A stretch of DNA of 64,000 nt from assembly GCA_945873095.1 (NCBI GenBank), contig CAMCBU010000012.1:1-64000 (forward strand), given 5' to 3'. A program made the translations under genes and the position numbers. Below, piece by piece: positions 35,580 to 43,491 of this stretch (its first letter is position 1; the number at the start of each line of letters is the position of its first letter). The notes beneath the pieces were generated by a model. The model saw only the letters and a list, made by a program, of their open reading frames with translations. It was not told where the DNA came from and ran no database searches. This stretch comes from Klebsiella pneumoniae (GTDB lineage Bacteria; Pseudomonadota; Gammaproteobacteria; Steroidobacterales; Steroidobacteraceae).

Positions 35580-35924
35580 TCAGACTTTTTCTTCGATGCG
35601 GGCAGCCTTGCCCGACAAGCCGCGCAGGTAGTAGAGCTTGGCGCGGCGGACATTGCCACGGCGCTTCACCGACACATCGGCGATGCTCGGGCTGTGCGAC
35701 TGGAAGGTACGTTCGACGCCCTCACCGTGCGACATCTTGCGCACCGTGAACGACGAGTTGAAACCGCGATTGCTCTTGGCGATCACGACGCCTTCGTAAG
35801 CCTGCACGCGCTCACGATCGCCTTCGACCACCTTCACGTTCACCACCACCGTGTCGCCCGGTTTGAAATCCGGCAACTGACGGGTGATGCGACGTTGTTC
35901 CATTTCCGCGATGACATTAGCCAT
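35580..35924 (-). CDS. rplS: 50S ribosomal protein L19
   Basis: 114 residues: [46 protein letters not shown] and [23 protein letters not shown] match L19. Two starts are close: ATG 35930 is only 3 nt from GAGAGG, while ATG 35924 is at about 9 nt and begins with the usual MANVI, so I favour the latter. The 5' end overlaps trmD. Last gene of the operon before a strong terminator. Confidence 0.97.
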   Translation of the reverse strand: MANVIAEMEQRRITRQLPDFKPGDTVVVNVKVVEGDRERVQAYEGVVIAKSNRGFNSSFTVRKMSHGEGVERTFQSHSPSIADVSVKRRGNVRRAKLYYLRGLSGKAARIEEKV

Positions 35925-36684
35925 TTTCATCCACCTCTCGCTCGGCGAGATACTCGTTCAACAGGGCGCTCTCCTCTTCGGTGAGCGCTCGACCTTGGCC
36001 ATTATCGGCCCTCAGCAGATCGGGGCGCCGCAACCAGGTGCGGCCCACGGCCTGCTTCATTCTCCAGCGCGCAATTGCAGCATGGTTTCCACCTTGCAGC
36101 ACCTGCGGCACCGATCGTCCTTCCCACTCGATGGGACGCGTGTATTGCGGCCAATCGAGTCTGCCGTCCGAGTGCGACTCCTGCTCACTCGAGCGCTCGT
36201 CACCGAGCACTCCGGGCAGCAAACGCACCACGGCATCGATGACCGTGAGCGCCGCGAACTCGCCACCGGAGAGCACATAGTCTCCGAGTGACACTTCGCG
36301 ATCGATGCGCGCGTCGATCACCCGCTGATCCAAGCCCTCGTAGCGGCTCGCCACCAGCACCAAGGCGGGCGAGGCTGCGAAATCGCGCGCCATCGCCTGC
36401 TCGAATCTCTCGCCCTGGGCCGACAGGTGCACCCGAGGGCTGCCTACAGCCACGAGGCGACTCGCCCCATCGATCGCCGCCGCCCAAGGCAACGGCGTCC
36501 CGACCATGCCCGGACCGCCACCGTAAGGGCGATCGTCGACGCTCTTGTGCACATCCGCAGCGTACTGCCGCGGGTCCACACACTCGATCTGCACCAAGCC
36601 GCGCGACATCGCGCGACCTAGGACGCCGTGCTCCAGAGCCCCCCGAACGAGTTCGGGAAACAACGTCACCACGACGATTTTCAT
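35917..36684 (-). CDS. trmD: tRNA (guanine37-N1)-methyltransferase
   Basis: 255 residues. SPOUT methyltransferase forming m1G37. The trefoil-knot region shows [25 protein letters not shown] and [27 protein letters not shown]-terminal VVTLFPELV is typical. The ATG at 36684 overlaps the rimM stop (ATGA). The stop lies 8 nt inside rplS. Confidence 0.98.
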   Translation of the reverse strand: MKIVVVTLFPELVRGALEHGVLGRAMSRGLVQIECVDPRQYAADVHKSVDDRPYGGGPGMVGTPLPWAAAIDGASRLVAVGSPRVHLSAQGERFEQAMARDFAASPALVLVASRYEGLDQRVIDARIDREVSLGDYVLSGGEFAALTVIDAVVRLLPGVLGDERSSEQESHSDGRLDWPQYTRPIEWEGRSVPQVLQGGNHAAIARWRMKQAVGRTWLRRPDLLRADNGQGRALTEEESALLNEYLAEREVDENG

Positions 36685-37163
36685 AAATCGGCTGGCCAAT
36701 CCACCAGGATGGTCTTCGCGGCGTCGTCGATCTCGCGAAGGTGCTCCCGACTACTCGGAACCCATCGCTCACGCTCGCCTTTGACCACCATGACGGCATT
36801 CGCCGGCAGGTCCTCGAACCCCTCGATGATGCCGAACTCGACACCCTCTAAGTTGCGAACCTGGTAACCGATCAGGTCGTGCCGGTAATGCTCCCCGGGT
36901 TCCAAGGGGGGCAACTCCGTGCGGGGTACCTCGATGATGCAGCCGACCCAGAGTTCGGCTGTCTCTCGTTGGGAGACCCCCTCCAGACGCACCAGCAAGC
37001 CCTTCGGGTTGCCGTCTGCCTCTGCCACCGTCGCCGTTTGCCGCTGCCCGAAGGCGCTGCGCAAATGCCAAGTGGGGTAGTCCAGTATGGCCAGCGGGGG
37101 GTCTGTCCAGGATTGCAGGTGCAACCACCCCTTCAAGCCTTTGGGGCGACCGAGTCGCCCCAA
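36681..37163 (-). CDS. rimM: Ribosome maturation factor RimM
   Basis: 160 residues as drawn from TTG 37163. The N-terminal RimM barrel (LGRPKGLKGWLHLQSW) and the PRC-barrel (HYRHDLIGYQVRNLEGVEFG, PANAVMVVKGERERWVP) are present. The conserved first strand actually begins a few codons earlier (DWVELGRLG), where the frame is open but has no ATG, GTG or TTG; a CTG at 37184 overlaps the rpsP stop. True start is therefore unsettled. Identity is secure; sits between rpsP and trmD as usual. Confidence 0.92.
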   Translation of the reverse strand: MGRLGRPKGLKGWLHLQSWTDPPLAILDYPTWHLRSAFGQRQTATVAEADGNPKGLLVRLEGVSQRETAELWVGCIIEVPRTELPPLEPGEHYRHDLIGYQVRNLEGVEFGIIEGFEDLPANAVMVVKGERERWVPSSREHLREIDDAAKTILVDWPADL

Positions 37164-37180
37164 CTCAACCCAGTCGCTGT

Positions 37181-37441
37181 TCAGGCCGCAGCCTGAGCGA
37201 CCTTGCGATAATCGCTGACCAGCGATTTCACGCGGTCGGACTGCTTGGCACCCTGGCCCACCCAGTATTCGATACGGGCGAGGTCGAGCTTCAGCTTCGG
37301 CTCGCTCTTGCGCGCCACCGGATTGAAAAAGCCCACGTTTTCAAGGCTCGCGCCGCCCTGTCGCTTGCGGCTATCGGTCACAACGACGTGATAAAAAGGC
37401 GAATTTTTCGCACCACGTCGCGTCAGACGAATCGTCACCAT
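37181..37441 (-). CDS. rpsP: 30S ribosomal protein S16
   Basis: 86 residues: [30 protein letters not shown] and [20 protein letters not shown] match S16. First gene of rpsP-rimM-trmD-rplS; it follows ffh on the same strand across 85 nt, as in E. coli. No clear promoter or terminator is visible in that gap; a GC-rich AGCCC/GGGCT dyad there lacks a following T-tract. Confidence 0.98.
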   Translation of the reverse strand: MVTIRLTRRGAKNSPFYHVVVTDSRKRQGGASLENVGFFNPVARKSEPKLKLDLARIEYWVGQGAKQSDRVKSLVSDYRKVAQAAA

Positions 37442-37526
37442 AGGTCGTTACGCTCTCGGTCGTAGCCCCGGGGGGCTGAAAAAGAGCGCGGAGTCTACAG
37501 AAATCAGGGACTTGATGGAAGCGCCG

Positions 37527-38888
37527 TCACGGCTTCGGAAAGCCCGGCGGAAGACCGCCCCCCTTGAGGGCGCCGAGCATGCGGCGGAACTTGCCGCCCT
37601 TCATGCTCTTCATCATCCGTTGCATCTCGGTGAACTGCTTGAGCAAGCGGTTCACATCCTGCACTTGGGTGCCTGAACCGGTCGCGATCCGCCGGCGGCG
37701 CGAGCCATCGATGATGTCGGGCTTGCGCCGCTCTCGGTGGGTCATGGAATTGATGATGGCGATCTGGCGGCGAATCTGGGCGTCACCCTCGCCGGCCGGC
37801 ATCCCACCTTTGGCCAAATTGCCGGGGAGCTTGTCCATCAGCGACTCGAGACCACCCAAGCTCTGAACCTGTTCGAGTTGACCCTTGAGATCGTAGAAGT
37901 CAAAGCGGCCACCGCCCATGACTTTCTTGGCGAGGCGCTCGGCCTCGGCGGCATCGACCTTGCCCTGCACCTGTTCGACGAGCGCAACGACATCGCCCAT
38001 ACCCAGGATGCGCCCAGCCATGCGCTCGGGATCGAAGGGCTGTAGCGCATCGGTCTTTTCACCGACACCCAAAAACAGGATCGGCTTACCGGTCACATGC
38101 CGCACCGACAAGGCCGCACCGCCGCGGGCATCGCCGTCGATCTTGGTGAGGATGACTCCGGTCAATTCGAGAGCGGAACTGAAGGCCTTGGCCGAATTCA
38201 AGGCGTCTTGTCCGGCCATCGCATCCACGACGAACAGCCGCTCATGCGAACCGACCGCCGCATCGATCGCTTGCGCCTCGCTCATGAGTTCCGAGTCGAT
38301 ATGCAAACGGCCGGCGGTATCGACGATCAGAACGTCGAACACCCCCTGCTTGGCCGCCTCCAAGGCAGTCCGGGCGATCCGCAGCGGATCGTCGCTCGGG
38401 TCGCAGGCGTGGAACGAGGCGCCCACTTGCTCGGCCAAGCGTTGCAACTGAGTGATCGCCGCCGGACGCCGCACGTCGGTGCTGACCAGTAAAACCCGCT
38501 TCTTACGCTCTTCGATGAGCCAGCGCGCGAGCTTGGCCGCCGTGGTGGTCTTACCGGCACCCTGTAGGCCCGCGAGCAGGACCACATAGGGTGGCTGGGC
38601 CCGCAGCTCAAAACCGGCCCGCGCGCCCCCCATGAGCTCGACGAGCTCGCGGTGGATGATCGAGACGAAAACCTGACCCGGTGTGAGACTGGTTGCAACC
38701 TCTTGCCCTTGCGCTTTTTCCTTGACCGTCTCGAGAAAGGACTTGATGACCGGTAGGGCAACATCCGCCTCGAGCAGCGCCATGCGCACCTCGCGCAGGG
38801 TCTCGGCGATGTTGTCCGCGCTGATCCGACCCTTGCCGCGCAGGTTTTGGACGGTCTTCGCGAGTTTTTGACTCAGGTTTTCGAACAT
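37527..38888 (-). CDS. ffh: Signal recognition particle protein Ffh
   Basis: 453 residues. NG domain: N-terminal MFENLSQKLAKTVQNLRGKG, P-loop GLQGAGKTTTAAKLARWL, DTAGRLHID (G3) and TKIDGDARGGAAL (G4). The methionine-rich M domain (VNRLLKQFTEMQRMMKSMKG) binds the 4.5S RNA encoded at 13687-13798. ATG 38888 is fixed by homology. There is no Shine-Dalgarno; a perfect TATAAT lies 6 nt upstream. A longer open frame upstream lies antisense to the CorB-like gene. Confidence 0.97.
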   Translation of the reverse strand: MFENLSQKLAKTVQNLRGKGRISADNIAETLREVRMALLEADVALPVIKSFLETVKEKAQGQEVATSLTPGQVFVSIIHRELVELMGGARAGFELRAQPPYVVLLAGLQGAGKTTTAAKLARWLIEERKKRVLLVSTDVRRPAAITQLQRLAEQVGASFHACDPSDDPLRIARTALEAAKQGVFDVLIVDTAGRLHIDSELMSEAQAIDAAVGSHERLFVVDAMAGQDALNSAKAFSSALELTGVILTKIDGDARGGAALSVRHVTGKPILFLGVGEKTDALQPFDPERMAGRILGMGDVVALVEQVQGKVDAAEAERLAKKVMGGGRFDFYDLKGQLEQVQSLGGLESLMDKLPGNLAKGGMPAGEGDAQIRRQIAIINSMTHRERRKPDIIDGSRRRRIATGSGTQVQDVNRLLKQFTEMQRMMKSMKGGKFRRMLGALKGGGLPPGFPKP

Positions 38889-38891
38889 CGC

Positions 38892-40208
38892 ATGATTATA
38901 GCCGTGAGTGATCCGGCCCTCCCCCTCTTGATAGGCCTCCTCGCGCTGTGTCTCGTCTTGTCCGCGTTTTTCTCGGGCACCGAAACAGCGCTGATGAGTT
39001 TCAACCGTTATCAGCTGCGCACCATGGTCAACCAAGGCCATCGTGGAGCCCTACTCGCCGAGCGGCTGTTGCAACGCCCCGATCGGCTGATCGGTTTGAT
39101 CCTGCTCGGCAACAACCTCGTCAACAATCTCGCCGCGACACTCGTCGCCATCATCGTGCTGCGCACGTACGGCGAAGAGTGGGTTGCCGTCGGCGCCGGC
39201 GTGATCACGCTCGTGATGCTCATCTTCTGCGAGGTCGGCCCCAAGACGTATGCGGCGCTACACCCCCGGCGGCTCGCGACGACCTCGTCCTATGTTTACA
39301 TTGCGCTGCAATGGGTACTGCGCCCGGCGGTGTTTGCGATCAACTGGATCACCAATGGGGCGCTGCGCCTCGTGGGCCTGAACGTCGATCGACAAACTCA
39401 GCAAAACACCCTCTCGCGCGAGGAGCTGCGTACCGTCGTCGCCGAAGCTGGCTTGATGATTCCGCGCAGTCACCAGCAAATGCTGATCAGCATTCTGGAT
39501 CTCGAGCGGATCACGGTGAACGACATCATGATTCCGCGCCAGGATATCTCCGGCATCGATCTCGACGATGATTGGGAGCGCATCCTCGATCAGCTGCGTC
39601 AAACCCCGCACACCCGTTTGCCGGTCTACCGCGGCGACATGGGCAACATGCTGGGTTTATTGCACATGAAGCGCGTGGCGCAGGAACTCGCGCGCGGCTC
39701 GCTCGATCGTGAGCGCCTCGGCGAAGTGGCCGTGCAACGAGAGCCCTATTACGTCCCCGAGGGCACACCACTGACCACGCAGCTGCAGAATTTTCAGCGT
39801 GATCGGCGTCGACTAGCCTTCGTCGTCGACGAATATGGCGAGGTCATGGGCCTCGTCACGCTCGAAGATATCCTCGAAGAAATCGTCGGCGAGTTCACAC
39901 AGAACGCAGCCACGCTCTCACATCGCGATATCCACCGCGATCGATCCGGTGCTTACATCATCAACGGCGGCACGACAATCCGTACGCTCAACCGCACGCT
40001 CGGCTGGCAGCTCCCCACCGACGGCCCGAAAACCTTGAACGGACTTTTGATCGAACGACTTGAGACGATTCCGAACTCGGGTACCTCACTGCGCATCGAC
40101 AACCTCGAGATGGAAGTGCTGCAGGTAGCCGACAACACGGTGCGCACCGTGAAGGTGCGCGTCACGAGTGACTCAGCTGCCGAACGCGGCGGCGAGAGCC
40201 TCGGATAA
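38892..40208 (+). CDS. CorB/HlyC-CorC-family membrane protein with CBS domains
   Basis: 438 residues from ATG 38892; GTG 38904 would give VSDPALPLLIG and is equally plausible. An N-terminal CNNM/DUF21 membrane domain (LSAFFSGTETALMSFNRYQL, LLGNNLVNNLAATLVAIIVL, EVGPKTYAALHP) is followed by a CBS pair (VNDIMIPRQDISGI, YGEVMGLVTLEDILEEIVGEF) and a CorC_HlyC domain. E. coli YfjD/CorB is linked to magnesium/cobalt efflux and lies next to ffh, as here. The starts of this gene and ffh are only 3 nt apart. Confidence 0.92.
   Translation: MIIAVSDPALPLLIGLLALCLVLSAFFSGTETALMSFNRYQLRTMVNQGHRGALLAERLLQRPDRLIGLILLGNNLVNNLAATLVAIIVLRTYGEEWVAVGAGVITLVMLIFCEVGPKTYAALHPRRLATTSSYVYIALQWVLRPAVFAINWITNGALRLVGLNVDRQTQQNTLSREELRTVVAEAGLMIPRSHQQMLISILDLERITVNDIMIPRQDISGIDLDDDWERILDQLRQTPHTRLPVYRGDMGNMLGLLHMKRVAQELARGSLDRERLGEVAVQREPYYVPEGTPLTTQLQNFQRDRRRLAFVVDEYGEVMGLVTLEDILEEIVGEFTQNAATLSHRDIHRDRSGAYIINGGTTIRTLNRTLGWQLPTDGPKTLNGLLIERLETIPNSGTSLRIDNLEMEVLQVADNTVRTVKVRVTSDSAAERGGESLG
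38895..38900 (-). promoter_or_regulatory. Perfect -10 hexamer for ffh, leaderless spacing
   Basis: TATAAT on the minus strand (38900-38895) lies exactly 6 nt before the ffh ATG. It is the best -10 match among the start regions examined in this GC-rich window. No recognisable -35 is present at 16-18 nt. It falls inside the first codons of the divergent CorB-like gene. Confidence 0.5.
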
Positions 40209-41531
40209 TCTCGAGACACTTTTGACCTGCAGCCCCTCGATAGGCTTGCGCGGGGCATTGTCCGCGGCCGCGAGCGCCACACGAAAACCCTGTTTGGCGG
40301 CCTCTCGTAATCGCTCCTCGCCGTAGGCGACCGGACGAACTTCACCCGTCAAACCCACCTCCCCAAATGCGACGAGCGTCGCCGGGAGTGGTTTGTCGCG
40401 CAGACTCGACGCCAAGGTGAGCAGAACCGGCAGATCGCTCGCGGTCTCGTGCAAGGACAAGCCGCCCACCACGTTGGCGAAGACGTCATGATCCTGCAAC
40501 GATAAGCCGCCATGCCGATTGAGCACTGCGAGCAGCATCGCGAGCCGCGTCGAATCGAGACCTTGCGCAACCCGCCGCGGATTGCCAAAACGCATGGGAT
40601 CGACGAGCCCCTGGATTTCGACCAGCAAAGGGCGCCCGCCCTCGCGGGCCACCGTCACGAGGCTGCCCGCGGCGATCTCGGTCGGCCTCGCGAGGAAAAT
40701 CGCCGATGGATTCGCGATTTCTTTGAGTCCGGACTCGGTCATAGCGAAGAACGCCAACTCGTTGACCGCACCAAAACGATTTTTGGTGGCACGCACGATG
40801 CGATAACGCGAGCCCGCGTCGCTCTCGAAATACAACACGGTATCGACCAAATGCTCAAGAACCTTGGGGCCGGCGATCGTGCCTTCGCGCGTGACGTGAC
40901 CGATGATGAGCACCGTGGTCCCTGTGCTCTTGGCGTAGCGCACCAAGGCGGCCGCACACTCGCGCAACTGCGAGACACCACCCGCACTCGCCGCCACCTC
41001 CGGCAAATACACCGTCTGGATCGAATCGACGATCAACAGCGCCGCCTTTGAATCGCGTGCCGCTTCGAGGATCACATCGAGACTGGGCTCGGACATGAGC
41101 TGAAGGTTCGCGACATCGAGTCCAAGACGGCCCGCGCGCGCGGCGACCTGCGAGACAGACTCTTCACCCGTAGCGTAGAGCACGCTCGCTTCAGCGCAAA
41201 CGCGCGCGCCGACCTGCAGCAACAGGGTCGACTTGCCGATACCCGGGTCACCGCCCAAAAGCACCACGCTGCCGGGGACGAGACCCCCGCCCACCACTCG
41301 ATCGAGTTCGCCGGAGCCCGTACGGCGCCGCTCCGCGGCGGCTGCACCGTCGAGTTTGCCGAGCAGCGTGGTCTTGCCCGTCGCCGCGGCGGACCGCCCC
41401 GGCGACGCACGACGCTCCTTGAGCGCCGCCTCCATCGTGTTCCACTGCTGGCATTGGCTGCATTGTCCTTGCCAGCGCGTCGCCTCCGCACCGCAGGAGC
41501 GACAAACGAAAATCTCGCGCAGCTTGCTCAT
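40173..41531 (-). CDS. radA: DNA repair protein RadA (Sms)
   Basis: 452 residues. An N-terminal four-Cys zinc finger (CRSCGAEATRWQGQCSQC), RecA-like ATPase with Walker A GGDPGIGKSTLLLQ, the RadA-specific KNRFGAVNE motif, and a C-terminal Lon-like domain (LTGEVRPVAYGEERLREA). It promotes branch migration in recombination. Its end overlaps the convergent CorB-like gene by 36 nt. Start ATG at 41531. Confidence 0.98.
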   Translation of the reverse strand: MSKLREIFVCRSCGAEATRWQGQCSQCQQWNTMEAALKERRASPGRSAAATGKTTLLGKLDGAAAAERRRTGSGELDRVVGGGLVPGSVVLLGGDPGIGKSTLLLQVGARVCAEASVLYATGEESVSQVAARAGRLGLDVANLQLMSEPSLDVILEAARDSKAALLIVDSIQTVYLPEVAASAGGVSQLRECAAALVRYAKSTGTTVLIIGHVTREGTIAGPKVLEHLVDTVLYFESDAGSRYRIVRATKNRFGAVNELAFFAMTESGLKEIANPSAIFLARPTEIAAGSLVTVAREGGRPLLVEIQGLVDPMRFGNPRRVAQGLDSTRLAMLLAVLNRHGGLSLQDHDVFANVVGGLSLHETASDLPVLLTLASSLRDKPLPATLVAFGEVGLTGEVRPVAYGEERLREAAKQGFRVALAAADNAPRKPIEGLQVKSVSRLSEALAAAFGS

Positions 41532-41610
41532 GAGGGCCGGATGCTAGCACGCGCCCGGCGATGACCGTTTCCGTCCGGACATGCCGTAAGCCCAGTGGGA
41601 GGAACCGTTT

Positions 41611-42396
41611 ATGCAAACGATCATTCAACTCGATGCCGCTGCCGTGAGCGACCGCGGTCTCAAGCGCAGCAGTAACGAAGACAGTGTCCTGTGCGACCCG
41701 CGACTCGGCTTGTTCGCCGTGGCCGACGGCATGGGCGGACATGCCAGTGGCGAAGTGGCGAGTCGCCTCGCCATCGAGACCGTGCACCGCGAGTGGCGAG
41801 CCGCTCACCCACGGCGGGTGGCCCCTCTGAGCGATCCGGCGGATTACGATCGCGTGCTCGGCGCTGTCGTCGCCGCGGCGAACCAGTGCGTCTTGCAGCG
41901 CTCGCGTAGCTGCGATTTGTTCGCTGGCATGGGCACGACCCTGCTGGTGGCCGTATTGCACGACATGACGCTGCACTACGCACACGTCGGTGATTCGCGT
42001 CTCTACCGCTTGCGCAACGAGCGACTGGCGCTGTTGACGCGCGATCACACCGTCGCGCAATGGCGACTCGATCTAGGTTTGTACACCGCTGCCGAAGCGC
42101 GGGCATCGTCGGGCGCGCATCGCCTGACACGCGCCATCGGGATGGACGTGGATTGCGGCGTCGAGGTGGGCGCCTGTCGCTGCGAGCCGGGTGATGGCTT
42201 TCTGCTCTGCAGCGATGGCTTGAATCACGAGCTGGAGGACGAGGTGATCGAGCGTGAGTGGCGCAACGCCATCGGTCGCAACGACTCGTCAGACAGTCTC
42301 TGTAGAGACTTGATCGACAGGGCCAACCAAGCCGGCGGTCGCGACAACATCAGTGTGCTCGCGCTGCACCTGCGCGCGCTCCATCAATCGACCTAA
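41611..42396 (+). CDS. PP2C-family serine/threonine phosphatase
   Basis: 261 residues. Metal-binding motifs are visible: SNEDSVLC, FAVADGMGGHASGEVAS (motif DGMGG), GMGTTLLVAV, YAHVGDSRLYRL, LLCSDGLNHEL and GGRDNISVLAL. All PP2C aspartates appear present, so it should be an active Mn/Mg phosphatase. No kinase or FHA protein gene is adjacent; such phosphatases elsewhere partner Hanks kinases or type VI secretion. GGAGG lies 9 nt before the ATG. It converges on alr with a 4-nt gap. Confidence 0.93.
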   Translation: MQTIIQLDAAAVSDRGLKRSSNEDSVLCDPRLGLFAVADGMGGHASGEVASRLAIETVHREWRAAHPRRVAPLSDPADYDRVLGAVVAAANQCVLQRSRSCDLFAGMGTTLLVAVLHDMTLHYAHVGDSRLYRLRNERLALLTRDHTVAQWRLDLGLYTAAEARASSGAHRLTRAIGMDVDCGVEVGACRCEPGDGFLLCSDGLNHELEDEVIEREWRNAIGRNDSSDSLCRDLIDRANQAGGRDNISVLALHLRALHQST

Positions 42397-42400
42397 CCGC

Positions 42401-43486
42401 TCAATCGACATAAACGCGCGGAACGCGCGCAGTCACCCGGCACAGCAATTCGTAGCCGATCGTACCCGCGTGTTTTGCGATCTCGTCGACCGATAAGCCT
42501 GCGCCCCACAAGATCACCCGATCACCGATCGCCGCGCTCGGCAGGTCGGTCACGTCGACCGTGATCATATCCATCGACACCCGACCGACGAGCGGCGCGC
42601 GATAGCCTGCGACCAACACCGGCGTTCCGCTCGGACAGCTACGCGGTACGCCATCGGCATAACCGGCTGCGATGACCGCCAATCGCGTGGGCCGTTCGGC
42701 CACCCAGGTGGCGCCGTAGCCGACAGTCTCGCCGACCGCGAGGTCGCGTAGCGCGATGATCTCGCTCTCGAGGCTCATGACCGGCTCGAGGCCGAGTTCC
42801 GACGCTGTACGCTCGCGAGTTGGCGACGACCCATACAGAGCAATGCCAGCACGCACCCAGTCGCCTTGTGTCTGCGCACCGTGCAGAATGCCCGCAGAGT
42901 TACCGACGCTGCGCAAACCGGGAATCTCGGCGGAAACCGCCGCAAAGCGCGCCAGCTGGCGAGCGGTGAGTGGGTGCGCCGACTCGTCCGTCGTCGCGAA
43001 GTGCGTCATGACGCGGATTTCTTTGACGATATCGAGACTTTGCACACGCTTGGCAGCCGCCGGCACCTCGCCCTCGTCGAATCCGAGTCGATTCATCCCG
43101 GTGTTGATTTTGAGCCACACGACGATAGGCTCGATGCCACCGCTCGTCGCGCGCGACTCCAACCAATCGATCTGATGCAGCGAATGCACGACGAGATCGA
43201 ATTGATGTTCGAGCGCCAACGATAACTCGTCCGGCGAGAACACTCCTTCCATCAGGACGATCGGTGCAGCGATGCCGGCCGCACGCAACTCGAGACCCTC
43301 ACCCAAGCGGGCAACGCCATAGGCATCCGCCTGCAACGTGCGAGCAGCTTCCACAGCGCCATGTCCGTAGGCATTGGCCTTGATGACAGCGAGCAGGCGT
43401 GCATTCGGCGCAGCGCCCTGCAGCCGCATGAGATTGCGCTGCCACGCGGAGCGGGAAATCACGGCGCGGATGGGACCCTGCGCCAT
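42401..43486 (-). CDS. alr: Alanine racemase
   Basis: 361 residues. PLP-lysine motif AVIKANAYGHGAVEAAR, TIM-barrel region VWLKINTGMNRLGF and the C-terminal Tyr-containing VGYGATW and VSMDMITVD are present. It makes D-alanine for peptidoglycan. ATG 43486 is chosen. A TTG at 43495 overlapping the dnaB stop (TTGA) is possible and would add three residues. Follows dnaB, the usual proteobacterial order. Confidence 0.97.
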   Translation of the reverse strand: MAQGPIRAVISRSAWQRNLMRLQGAAPNARLLAVIKANAYGHGAVEAARTLQADAYGVARLGEGLELRAAGIAAPIVLMEGVFSPDELSLALEHQFDLVVHSLHQIDWLESRATSGGIEPIVVWLKINTGMNRLGFDEGEVPAAAKRVQSLDIVKEIRVMTHFATTDESAHPLTARQLARFAAVSAEIPGLRSVGNSAGILHGAQTQGDWVRAGIALYGSSPTRERTASELGLEPVMSLESEIIALRDLAVGETVGYGATWVAERPTRLAVIAAGYADGVPRSCPSGTPVLVAGYRAPLVGRVSMDMITVDVTDLPSAAIGDRVILWGAGLSVDEIAKHAGTIGYELLCRVTARVPRVYVD

Positions 43487-43491
43487 CGCGC

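Noticed and set aside
37462-37490. GC-rich hairpin AGCCC/GGGCT between ffh and rpsP as a terminator.
   Set aside because: Stem is about 5 bp and no T-tract follows on the minus strand; the T-run precedes it.
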